Below, in pieces: positions 48,501 to 60,000 of a stretch of 64,000 nucleotides of DNA. The notes below the pieces were generated by a model. The model saw only the letters and a program-made list of their open reading frames with translations, did not search any database and was not told the origin of the DNA. Both the position numbers and the translations under genes were made by a program. The first letter of the stretch is position 1; every line of letters begins with the position of its first letter. The stretch comes from Stercorarius parasiticus (lineage: Eukaryota > Chordata > Aves > Charadriiformes > Stercorariidae). The stretch covers positions 682,001-746,000 of the forward strand of contig VWZL01002577.1 of NCBI GenBank assembly GCA_013396915.1. The letters are read 5' to 3'.

Positions 48501-50207
48501 GTGGTCCAAACCCACCTCCGGGTTTCTCTCTATGCCCCAGCCTGCAGCAACACTACAGCTCTTGATCAGGGAAGCATGCTGGATGCGTGGGCATGACCAT
48601 TCCCTCCCACTTGTGCTCTGGGTAGCCTTTTATCCCCTATGGCTCATAACATCTCCTTTTCTTGGACCGGGCCCTCAATTTCTTGGCCTGGGCAACTAAG
48701 CTTGGAGGACACAGAGACAGAAACCTTGGAAACTACCTGCAAATGAGGTAGGCAATGCTGCCTTTCTTGTGCCCAGTCTCTGGGACGGCGTGGGTGCATG
48801 GCCGAGAGGCATGCCCAGCAGCCCTAGTCTCAGTGGGGTGTGCTGGGCACAGAGGCTGTTGTGGTGTCCGTGGCAGCCAGGGAAGGGAGATCAAGAAGCC
48901 ACAGAAAGTGTCTCAAGCCCTATTTCTGATCTGCTGTGAAATATTTAACTGTTAAACCCTATAAGAATGTAAATAATGGTGATACTACCTACTTATTTAG
49001 TACAAGTGGAAAGTTGTATTTGTTGTATTTTGGCGTGAGAGTTGTTCACATCATAAAGGCAATTAGAAATCCAGCTCTCAAACTCAACAGGAGTTGAGTT
49101 TGCCTAATTGTGCTTCAGGCCACTGAACAAATCCCTCTAAACATTTGTGACTTACTGAATTATTCTGGTCTTTGAGATGGAAGAACTAGGGATACAACAC
49201 AAGCACTCTTGTAGCTATAGAGAAATTTCTACTCCCTTCAAATGTATACAGCAAAAGGATGGAAACTGTTTACTAAGAAGCTGTACAATTTATTCTGTGT
49301 AAATTCTTCTTCTGAAGTGCTAAACATGCTTGTACTGAAATAATATTTTTATTCTGAGAAAGGGAGATCTGCAGTTGAGGAAAATAATTTGCAAGATATG
49401 GATGGATGAACAGTTTGACTGTTTTTCCTCAATTGTTGCAATTCACAGCCTGGCACAAAACTTGTATAGACAATTGCAAGCTGTTCATGTTAATACCCTG
49501 AGCAGTGAAGTGAGATGGCTGAAGAGCAAGCATGTATCTCCCTTTGCTCCAGGATGACAGTGACCTCTGGCAGAAATGTGAGGTAGATGCATTAATCACT
49601 TCATTAAGAAGTGCCAAAGTTCATCTGTTAGTGCCTGAGGGCCTGTCTTTAGTATGGGTGTCATATGTCACATAATTTACAAGCATAAAAAACCAGACAG
49701 CCTCTGTCTTGAGTAGATTATGCTTTTAAATAGATGGGACAGAAAGCAAGGAGAAGAAATATTACATGCAAGCACAACAATAGTAGTAATTTTATTTTAG
49801 AGTCTTTGCTGGGGAGGGGGTAAATGAAGAAATTGAGAGACATGTAGGAGGGGTTAGAGTAAGCAATCAACCAGCACGAGGGAGATAACATCTAACAAAA
49901 CCTGTACAGAATGCTGATGAAAACATTGTTCTCCAAATGTCTTTGCTTTAGCTGCTTCAACTTGAATCCCTGTCTGGCTCCACTGCAAAATTACTGAACA
50001 CAGTTCTTTGAAGAGTATGAAGGAAAATATGAATTTCAAAATATTTCTTCCAGATAAGTCTTTTGCAAACTCTATTTCAAAACCCTATCACTTCTTTCGG
50101 TGTATATTTTAGCTGTGTCTGCAACAGAGAGCTAGACCATGTGTGATTGAGCTGGCTAAATACAGTACGAGTTTGGACTAGCAGTGAAAGCACTCATCAT
50201 TTATTTG
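45501..50207. other. Noncoding sequence
   Basis: AT-rich except for a moderately GC-richer patch at about 48480-48900. A T/G-rich tract lies at 46587-46644. Nothing else was recognised. Confidence 0.5.
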
Positions 50208-50395
50208 GGAGACTCAAAGCAGGTTCCCAGTTCTACTATAAACCCTGTGGGTGAACTTGAAGAAATCGCTGCTCCTCGCCATGCCTTCATTACAGATAGG
50301 AAAACTGGGTTATTCAAAGCACCTTGGGATACAAGAATTAAACTTCCAGAAAAGAGGTAAATACTGTCAGTATTTAAAACCATGAATGAACAGTG
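50208..50395 (+). mobile_element. Ancient MIR-like (CORE) SINE remnant
   Basis: The order of motifs fits an amniote MIR-type SINE. CAGGTTCCCAGTTCTACTA (from about 50220) matches the tRNA-derived B-box side. CTGTGGGTGAACTTGAAGAA matches the CORE block usually reading CTGTGTGACCTTGGGCAA. ATGCCTTCATTACAGATAGG matches the usual TGCCTCAGTTTCC...CATCTGTAAA part. Divergence is high, consistent with a Mesozoic-age insertion. The edges are approximate. Confidence 0.5.
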
Positions 50396-51177
50396 GGAAA
50401 GGCAGTTCTTCATCTGCTGGACTCTTCTGTGCATCCCCACCAGCTGTTCTGGCTACAGCTGCATTGCTGGTGGGAGTGCTTTCCAATAAAAATTCCGTAT
50501 GCCCATGTTGCCTAATTAGGGGACATGTGTAACTTGGTGCTGTGACCACTGTAATCTGAGGGCAGCCAGGGTCTAAGCTTCCAACAAATCTCACCAGCTC
50601 ATCTTATTATGGCCCAAGAAAAGGTGTTTGTACCTGACTTCTCTGTCTGACATCAGCTTTGTCACGTCATGAGAGGGGAAAACACAACATATGGAAGCAG
50701 ACCTCAAGATCATATCTGCCTAACCCGCTTTATGGTCACTTAGCTTTTTGAGACGTGATCATTTCTGTAAGTAAAATTCTTCTCCTTCCTTAAGATAATG
50801 GAGCTAAATCTTTAATTCAAGCAGTGGTGTGTGCAGGTCCCAAACTGCATTTTTAAAGTTGATGAAGTCAGTTTGTGAGCATGTAGGTACGTGTTGGCCT
50901 AGATTGAAAAAAAAAAAAAGTTTTAATAAATCGGTGCAAAAATATTAAAGATTTCATATGCAGAGTTTGCAAGATTGAGGGGTGTGGGGAGGCAGAAATC
51001 ACTGGCAGACACTTAATGCTCAAGTGGTTTGCTGCTACAATATCATTATTTCCAGTTATGTCAGCAGAAATATGGTTGAGAATAATACCAACATTACAAC
51101 ACTTCTGCTAGAATCAGAGTAGATGTTGTAGATGGGGAAGTCAAGGTTTTTTAAAGAATAAATGATTTTGAAAACAT
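50396..51177. other. Noncoding sequence
   Basis: No feature was recognised. The segment 51120-51177, just before CR1 copy 8, may include a little diverged CR1 sequence. Confidence 0.45.
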
Positions 51178-52096
51178 TACAGACATGGATAGTGGGATTG
51201 AATCCACCCTCAGCAAGTTTGCTGACAACACCAAGCTGTGTGGAACGGTCAACAAGCTAGAGGAAAGGGATACCATCCAGAGGGACCTTGACAAGCTTGA
51301 GAGGTGGGCCTGTGCAAACCTCATGAAGTTCAACCAGGCCAAGTGCAAGGTCCTGCACATGAGTTGTGCCAATCCCAGGCACAAATACAGGCTGGGTAGA
51401 GAATGGATTGAGAGCAACCCTGAGGAGAAGGACCTGGGGGTGTTGGTGGGTGAGAAGCTCAACACGAGCCGGCGGTGTGCACTTGCATCACAGAAATCCA
51501 ACCACATCCTGGGCTGCATCAAAAGCAGTGTAGCCAGCAGGCTGATGGAGGTGATTCTACCCCTCTACTCTCCTCTCGTGAGACTCTACCTTGAGTACTG
51601 TGTCCAGCTCCGGGTCCCCCAACACAAGAAGGACATGGACCTGTCCATGAGGAGGGCCACAAAGACGATCAGAAGGCTGGAGCACCTTTCCTACGAGGAC
51701 AGGCTGAGAGAGTTGTTGTGGTTTGGCCTGGAGAAGACAAGGCTCCAGGGAGACCATATAGCAGCCTTCCAGTACCTAAAGGGGGCCTACAGTAAAGATG
51801 GGGAGGGGCTCTTTATCAAGAAGAGTAGTGATAGGATGAGGGGTAATGGTTTTAAACTGAAAGAGGGTACATTTAGATTAGATATTAGGAAGAAATTCTT
51901 TACTGTGAGGGTGGTGAGACACTGGAACAAGTTGGCCAGAGAAGTTATGGCTGCCCCATCCCTGGAAGTGTTCAAGGCCAGGTTGGAAGGGGCTTTGAGC
52001 AGCCTGGTCTAGTGGGAGGTGTCACTGCCCATGGCAGGGGGGGTGGAATGAGGTGACCTCTAAGGTCCCTTCCAACTCTGAGCATTCTATGATTTT
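51178..52096 (+). mobile_element. CR1 LINE, 5'-truncated copy 8 with open ORF2 tail
   Basis: This is the longest uninterrupted CR1 coding piece in the window. The element starts just upstream of the reverse-transcriptase FADD motif and ends with a single ATTCTATG octamer near 52084-52092, followed by TTTTATT. The 3' UTR includes GGTGACCTCTAAGGTCCC. It is closely related to the copy at 34170-34745. No target-site duplication was identified. Confidence 0.95.
51185..52012 (+). pseudogene. CR1 ORF2 C-terminal reading frame, 275 codons, open
   Basis: The frame encodes the last part of the CR1 reverse transcriptase and the conserved C-terminal region: [73 protein letters not shown], RDYLxYCV-like tail motifs, then FFTVRVVRHWNK, closing with TAG at 52010-52012. 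There is no internal stop. The motif usually read FADD, in the polymerase active site, is FADN (residues 12-15). A 9-nt in-frame deletion removes three residues in the DLLERVQRRAT block. It lacks the endonuclease and most of the palm and fingers, so it is a fragment and not a functional gene. The ATG at 51185 is an internal methionine of ORF2, not a native start. Confidence 0.88.
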
Positions 52097-53159
52097 ATTA
52101 AAAGTTTCAAAATAGAGGAAAAGGATTCTAGTTCTTTGGAGTTATTATGAAACACCTAGCTGCTGATAAAAGACACAGATCCTGTGGTTTTTTTTAGTTA
52201 AAAGTCTACCAGTTACACTGGAAGCACATTAAAAAAAAAAAAAAAGGAAGAAATGGAGTAGACCACATTAGTTGTTAACCCAGTTGTGAACATTGTTGTC
52301 ACACAAATCCAAGTTCCTAAATAAAGACTGTAACCATTGCATGATGGCAGTACATAACAAAAGGTCATTCTGTTCAGATATCTTGACGTATCTGCATGTT
52401 CTCAGTAAGACCTCCTACAGTAACCGCTGATATGCCAGAGTAAGAGGTGCAACACGCTCACAAATGAATCTTGAGACGTCATGGCAGTGTTCATTTCTAT
52501 CTTTAGACTGACTATCCCAGCTTTTCCTGACCCACTTTCCCTGGAGGTAAAACAAAGTTAGGGTTTATCATTAGCAGCATTTTAACGAATGTGTTACAGG
52601 AAAGCCTGGAGGCTGTGGCAGTGGCTGGGGTTGCCAGGGTGCTGCACCGTGGAGACACACAGCCCACCCTTATTCTGAAAGTACCTTTTCCATATTAAAT
52701 GCCTTGAGCTCTGGGGATGAAAAAGGTAACGTCGTAATGCTATGGAGTCCTTAAACTGGTTTGATGCCACGGCTCTGCAGAAAAGAAGTGGTGACAACTT
52801 AGAAAAGCACCTCTATAACAATTACAAATATTTGTCTGATGTGGTTGTGTTGCCTGTATTTTCTTCCCTACAAATAAGGCGGCTGTACAGGAGCACTGGA
52901 AAAGAGCAGGTTTTTTCTTCTCCCTCCCCCTCCTCCTTTCTGAGGTACAGCGTCAGGCTTTCTCTCTCCACCAAAAGGACCATGTGGTAAAGTGCTTGCT
53001 TTAGAGACACTGGCCTTTTCTTCTTGTGGAAAAAAGGAGCTCCTGTTTTATGGTGGCCTGGAGGCTGAAGAACCGCCTGCTGCCAGGGCTGCTACTCTAA
53101 TGGTTTCAGCAATCAGCCTGGCTCCAGCTGAGAGGCAAAGTGGTCAAGCCTCTGCTTAC
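52097..53159. other. Noncoding sequence
   Basis: No repeat or exon was recognised. Composition becomes less AT-rich after about 52590. Confidence 0.45.
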
Positions 53160-53480
53160 CCTCTGTTTACTCTGTAACCTGGAGCAGCTCCTCTCCCCCT
53201 CTCCCACCCTCCCCTCGCTCCTGGCTGGCGCTCACAAACCCAAGCACACAGCATCAGCACAAAAATCATTCGAAAGAACCGGCCATCTGCCCGCACAAAA
53301 TGATGTGCTGAGTTTCTCTCTTGAAGAATGAGCCTTTGCTTCACTTTTCCTTCCAGCTGCTGGGAAAATGTCAAGATTAGATGAGTCACACGGCAGATCA
53401 GATCTGAGTAAGAGCTTTTTTCACTTGTTGTTCGAGACTGTAGGAACAAGTTTAGTGCTGACCCCAATGTTTAATCAGAA
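53160..53480. other. GC-elevated patch, possible conserved noncoding element
   Basis: A C/T-rich segment (about 53180-53225) leads into mixed-complexity sequence. A TGAGTCA site, the AP-1 consensus, lies at about 53382-53388, shortly before AGATCAGATCTG. No coding frame is convincing. Assignment as regulatory is a guess from composition and complexity. Confidence 0.25.
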
Positions 53481-56400
53481 AGAGGCTTTAATGTTTCAGC
53501 AGATTTTGGAGAATTAATTGCTGACATCTGGAATATCACAGAAACTGTTAATAAAACTTTTACAATTTTTTTTTTTTTTAATGCATTATAGCAAAAACAA
53601 ACAAACACCCCTACAAGACAGACTGAGATTCCTGGCTACTTTGGTTACTCATTTGTATTTCCTTAACCTTTCTTTTGCCATCAGGCACTTAAGCACTTGA
53701 GAAGATAGTTGACAAGATGAGCCCTGTAGGCCATTTTAGGAAGTAAGTGCCAGGTAGGCCTTAAGGACTTGCTTACTAGGTTTTACCAGCAACTGTTACT
53801 CTGCTATTCTGCCTGCTAAGTTTACAGAAAAGAGTATTGCTGGCAGGCTGTAATGTCTCAGCAACAGAGCATTGCACCAAGCTGCTGCTAAATCTGTCAT
53901 GTTCACTTTTGTACCAGACCCTGCTGAAAGATAGTTTCACATTAGGGCCAAATGTTCAAACACAAGTGAATGAACACTCATGCACCGACTCTTGTTCGCA
54001 CTTCTGCAAGCCAAATCCACCATCTGAGTCACATCAGGACCTTCCGCATTGTTATATATACACAGGTATTTTATCTCTTTGAAAGCCAGGTGGAATTGTG
54101 GAAAGTCACAGATGCTTCACTTAAGGGTCTTTGTCTTTACAGTTATAATAAGAGAGCAACACGTAAGAAGCATTAAAGGTGGGATTTGCAAAAAGATTTT
54201 AAAACTTGCTTTCCGTTTCCATCCAGGGATCCTTGCTTAACAGTGACGTGAGCAGGTTTTGAAATCTCCTCTACCTAAAACCAAAATCAAACCAGGCAGC
54301 TGTTTATGAAGTGTATAGCACATTCTGTCCTTGGTCTTGACAATTTTCTTCTGTGAGCCAACTGAAAGTTATTCTATGTCTATCGCTTGTTAAGCTGGGA
54401 AGTACCATGCTGGCAGACCTGAACTGCTCTACTGTGGGGAGTGGGAAATGTTTTTAAGTAGCTGCATGTGTTATTTTTCACATACAATGAAGGCCTTTTT
54501 ATTTGCAAGGCCTCCCCCAAATTAAATATCATTCAATTCCCTATTCAAGCTTCCATGTAGTACTTGAGGACTAATTGTTGGTCATCTACAGAGTATGGAC
54601 AGGCTCCATCTATTCAGGTTGGGTTTTTAGCTATTTTCTAACTTCAGGAGCATATGCATCACATGCAAGAAAATGGCCTGAGAAGGCAGCAAGGAGAGGT
54701 CAAACTCTAAAAGCTATGCCAACTATGGAAAGTAATCAACTGCATAAAAACTTTTATTTCTGTCTGCAGCACAAAACCCTGGCCTAAAGAATCATGCTGA
54801 AGAAAGGATTTTAGCAAAATATTCTGGCTAGTTACAAAAATGAGACCAATTTTCTCAGTCCTTTTTTGTCTTGTGTTGTAATCTTGAACGTCAGCAAAGT
54901 CTAAATCGCCAAGGATGCAGGCAGTTCTGTATGCTACTACCTGGGTGTGCTAGGATTGGTAAAATGGTTTAAAACAAATTCTCATAACCATATGAAGGTG
55001 CTCCTGATTCACTGCTTGAGATGTGGTCAACATTACAGGTCAGGGCTTTCCCCTTCAGCACAGTATGCCCTCTGTCATCGGTTCTTTTCCAACAAAATGA
55101 TTCAGTTTTGCAAAGTAAATGTCCTATTTTTACTTGCCATATTTTCATTTTGATCCTTCTCTCTTCCTCTCTCCTCGATGCCAATATGAAAAAGGTGGGG
55201 CAAACATCAGACCTCAAACACAGCAGGTGCCATTCAGAAGCTTTAAAACTGGAAATGCATTTCTCATGAACACTGAGAAATGGAGGGGTTCATATTTTTC
55301 ATTGAACTTTTCAAAACAATATTATTTTGTCCTGAAAGTTTCCCAAAACAAATTAGCTGTTTTCCAGCTAGCTCTTACGTTTATGTCCTATTCAATCAAG
55401 GCAAAGAGTAGAAAACATTCTTATCCCCTCCTCCTCCTCCCCTCTAAAAGGGAGGATTAAGTTGGCAAGTTTCCATACAATTTAGATGACACTTTTCTCC
55501 CGTGTTTTTCATTTGAGCACTTAGGATTCAATATGTGATTGTGTATATTTCACTGCTTTCTTCTGTACCAGATTCTGTAGCTGTCAACTGTCTTGAATTT
55601 CTGTCCTGTCGCTTTTGTGCATTAATGCTTGTGCCTCAGTTACATGACAAAATCTGGACATTGGCTGCTTTACTGCCCTCTTAACCTGGAGGAACTGACT
55701 GGAATTTATTTTCTTAGGTTAATCCCTCTGCTTTTCACCTTCCTCTTTGGATATTATGCATTGCACCATGTGAAATATACGCCTAATTCAGTAGCGGGTA
55801 CATTAACAACAGTGGGATCCTGCCTGGGGACACGGCTGAGGATGTAATGCCCTTGTAGCTCCAGATATTTTGTTTTGGTAATTGTGCATATACTTTCTGC
55901 CTGCTGTTTTGATCCTGCTGTTGCTATTGTTTGCTGGAGACTCATGCTGCTGCGTCCTGCCTCCCGGCCCAGCCTAAATTCCATTGTACCCACCCCACGG
56001 GCCTTTTGTGTAATGCCAAGCTAGCAAAAATCCTGGCATCAGACTCTTTTGTTGCCCGAGGGAGGTATGTGGGAAAGGCAGCTCTCCACGCTCACTCAGG
56101 ACGGTGACTTGGCACACACCGCGCAGCAGTTTCCACTAGACGTCTCGGGCTGAGAGACAATTTCCCTTCAGGTGCACATGCATCCACTTTTCTGTCTTTG
56201 CAATTGGGTTTTATTTGCCAGAACAGCAAAGGAATGCAGCTGTTAGGATTTTATACTATGGTTTTCACACTCCAAGCAGCATGTTGTACTAACGCATTAT
56301 TTGTATTACAGTAGTCCCTGCAGGCCTTCCCCCACATCTGAATACCATTGTTCTTACAGTATAAAAAGGCATAGTCAGAAACAGACCCCAGCACAGAAAG

Positions 56401-58674
56401 ACTTACAGCAATTCACAGTGACTAAAGGAGGATTTAGGAGGACCTTAGTTTCCAAGTCTCTGAGAACGACTGAGACCACCCCATTTCCAAGCACCACCCT
56501 ACTCCTAAAAGGACAGGGACCAGACAGAAGTCACAAAGGGTCATCTTAAATAAACAGTAACCACCCCGTGCATAATACAAGGCTCCTTCACAGGCTCAGA
56601 AGTACCCTGAATAGAGGAGCAGGAGAAAGCCAGACAAAGCTTTTTGATTGTTCAGAAATGGGCACCTTAAGTAGTCCTCCACATTAGTCCCAGTTCAGCC
56701 ACAGCTTGTTGGGGCAGAAGGTGTGGGGGTCCAGTGGCACTTGCCTCCTCATCCTGGAGGAGGGCTTTGAACCCAGAGCAGGTATCTCCTGAGATAATCC
56801 CCACTCAGGCTCTGGGGCTTATACCCCAGGTACAGCCCTCCATGGCAGCCAGGGAGACATTTCTTTTCAGGGCAGGTGCTCTGGTATAGTATAAGCATGC
56901 GAGGAGAGGTAGGGTTTGCTTCCTGTTTCAGTGGCTGCGAATACATTTGACATAAGACAAACACTGGACAAAACTAGAACTAAGCCAGTGAGAAAAGATT
57001 GCAACTTCAGCCACAACCCTCCAGCCTAGGAGGGGTCTCTGGTTGGAGATGACAGAAAGCTGTAAATACCACAGAAAGACAAGATTTGATGTATTTTGAG
57101 ATGAGTGCTGCTTTCAGAGCAAAGAAAAAAATAAAAAAATCATGCCTCCACTGTATGTCCAAGGCAGACAAGCATTCGAGTCCGAGGCAGGTAGGAACAG
57201 CCAAAAAGAAGAGCAAAATAGCTGTGCAGGAATAGGGCATTGGAAAGGAACAAATTGTTGGTTCTGGTTGCAGTCACATGTGCTGTGAGTCAGTACGCAT
57301 CCGTGCTGAAGAGGTTTCCGTCTCAAGCTGCTTGTTATCACTTCTCCTCCCCCTCAAAGGTTGCAGCCTTTCTGGGCTGCTGGCGTAGCTGTTAGTGCAA
57401 TTGTGCCCGGAGCCATTTCATTCAAAATGGGGCGGTCTGGCAAAGAGTTGCTTCTCAGGCTGTTCAAGGCAACCCCGTTTGCTTTTGCTGAAGTAGGTTG
57501 GGGGATGTTCGCATGAGGAGCGGAGATGGCAGATTGGAAAGGGAGGTAGTTTCTGGCACACTCAAGGACCATAAATTTCAAATGTCTTCACTGTGAATGT
57601 TTTGTGTTACTCTCCTTATGACTATTAATATCAATGACATTTTTCTGTGTGATGGTTTCTCTTCCTGACTCACACAAAAGAAGACAGGCCACACAGGATG
57701 ACTTCAGTCTGAGATTTTGCTGTTTCGTTGCCTTCTTCTTTCCCCTCCTTCTGTTTTCTTTCACAGTTTTTATTTTTCATTTTTAGTAGGCCATTAAAGG
57801 GTGATGATTTCTTTCTAGAGAACAGGTATTGAATAACCAAAGGCTTATCATAAGCACAGGACTGGGTCCTTCAGATACCAGCTGCTGTGCTGGTAGCCTT
57901 CGTTCCTGCCTTTCTGACCCATCCTTCTGTTAGCAAATCTCTGTGGGGCTCTGAGTCCATCTATTTTTCACTTGGGATATTGTCACACTGTTGTCAAACA
58001 GAGAAATAGAGTCTTGTTTCCACCCTTTGATTTAGGGAGATTAACAACAGGGTACAGCCCTATTCAGAGGTCATTTTCTTTCCCATCTGTAGATTTTAAG
58101 AGCCTTGAGACAGCCGCCTGGTCTGGCCAATGTGAAACCAAGTCTGTCACATAGCTGGAAGGGAAAAATGGGTTCCCTTGACTTTGGAATAATAGTCTTG
58201 TTTTGTTTTTCTGTGATGTTACTTTTTGCATAAGTTTCTCTCAAGTCAATATTTACTGCTGAACTATGTTGTCCATTAAGTCCTGATGGGGGGAGGACTG
58301 CAGCCTGGAGCCTGCTGACAAGATCCACGGCTCAGGAACATTCTGTTGGCATCGGGGATACTCAACCTTTGCCAAAACGAAATGCAAGAAGACGACTCTC
58401 TGAGATAGGTCACACACTGTGTTTTGGATTTGATTCCTTCCATCTGTTTGCCATAACTATCCATCCTTGGTCCAGGAAAAAGCTTTTCTGGAGCATGTCA
58501 TCTTTCTCTACTCTCCTAGTCAAATGCTTAGATTCCCCCTGCAATCTCCGTGCTGTTCGTCGGTCAGCACAGCAGCAGTTGCTAAGCCTAAGTGATGAGG
58601 TCACTACTGCAGAAAGGGTAGCAACATATTCCAAAACAAATCAAAGAAGTTAAGACGTATAAAATGTTCACATA
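53481..58674. other. Mixed-composition noncoding sequence
   Basis: There are GC-elevated, high-complexity patches at about 55780-56180 and 57300-57580 between AT-richer parts. A CCT trinucleotide run sits at about 55426-55443. No exon with a recognised family, RNA gene or CR1 copy was found. Confidence 0.4.
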
Positions 58675-58709
58675 CTGTGTTGAGACTTGCTGCCTGTGTT
58701 GAGACTTGC
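58675..58709 (+). repeat. Tandem duplication of a 19-bp unit
   Basis: CTGTGTTGAGACTTGC occurs at 58675-58690 and at 58694-58709, followed by a degraded third GTGTTGAG at about 58712. Confidence 0.85.
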
Positions 58710-59876
58710 GGGTGTTGAGTTTTGAAGTGTTGTTTTTTTCCCTTTTTGTCTTTGATTATTTTTTTTTTATTTTTAAGGTGTTCTCTTTCTTTACATAACA
58801 CCTTCATCCTTCAGTGTGAATGGCCTATTTGGGCCCTAGGTGGAACCTTTTTTTTTTCCCCAAGCAGGAGATATTATTTCATCATTTGGTCTTTCACATG
58901 AAGTTACTGTCATCACCAATTTTTTTTCAGGTATCCTCATGTGCTATTCTTGTAAGAGCAGTGAAAAGATAAAAATACTGACCGTGCAGAGGTCAGACCT
59001 ACAGAACACCATATGGATGCGGATGGAGCGGGACTAAGATTTGTATAACCTAAGGTAAAGAAAATCATCCAGGTGATTAGAATTTAAGAGGAGTTTGAAG
59101 GAGTAAATTAGAGCCTTGTCTGCAATGAACGCTCAGCTAGATAAAAGGTTTTTTCATCTGTTTCACCATGACATAAATTCGAACAGTTTAATAAAATTCA
59201 AACAGTTTAATAAAATCTGTCAAGGAAAAATACGTGGAAGCCTGGTTTTGTGCTACAGGATACCTTCTTATTAGCACTACTTGAGGGCAGATGAGATGAC
59301 AGTGTGATGATACTATTGAGGAAAAAGCCTAGCAACAACATAGAAAGTTACATGGGTTGATCCTGATCTCATCTGTGTAATTTTATGCTGATTTCAGATG
59401 TGGGTCTCCTCTGGGAAGTGAAGGTCTATGTGTGATCTAGTTCCCATACCCTCCTTGAAGATTCAAAATGTTCTGAAGGGCAGGGATCACTCCTTAAACT
59501 CTAAAATAAACTGCTCCCTGGCAGAATCCAGGGCATCAGAGTCATAGGGACTCTGATCTGTTTATTTTTGGTTTATTCTAAGACACAGCAATTACTTGGC
59601 TTCCTTTTATAAAACACATGCATACATTGTGCTGCCTTACTGATCAGGGATGGGCTCTCTAATGTGGCTGCTCTTGCCTGCTTATATTTCTATTTCCCTG
59701 GGCATGTGTATATGTTGTTATATTTTTTTCTCTATTGATTGTTTTTCCACTAGTTTCTCTCCTTTTACTTTTCCAGAGCTGAATACAGAAAGTTCATATA
59801 GTCTAGAAGAATAGACTACTGAGTTAGAGTTTACTTTATAATGGTTTGCTGTCTTACGTTTCTTTTTTTTCTCTCC
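58710..59876. other. AT-rich noncoding sequence
   Basis: T-rich runs lie near 58730-58775 and 58848-58860. The only structured site is the 19-bp tandem at 59177-59214. Nothing else was recognised. Confidence 0.5.
59177..59214 (+). repeat. Tandem duplication of a 19-bp unit
   Basis: ATTCGAACAGTTTAATAAA at 59177-59195 is followed at once by ATTCAAACAGTTTAATAAA at 59196-59214, with one mismatch. Confidence 0.9.
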
Positions 59877-59877
59877 G

Positions 59878-60000
59878 CATTTGGCAATGCCCCGAAGTCT
59901 GTGTGCCAAACGTTGTATAAATAGGAGTAGTCATGATGGTGCCCTAAGCAGCTTACAGTTTAATTAAAGACAGGAAAACAAGAACTAATTGTAAAACAAT
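59878..60000 (-). mobile_element. Ancient amniote SINE-like repeat remnant
   Basis: AACGTTGTATAAATAGGAG, GGTGCCCTAAGCAGCTTACAG and TTTAATTAAAGACAGGAAAA resemble a widespread sauropsid repeat in which a GTTGTACAAA segment is followed by CTGCCCYRAAGAGCTTACA and TCTAAATAGACAAG. I associate it with the minus strand of MIR-like elements. The comparison is from memory and the edges are approximate. Confidence 0.4.
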
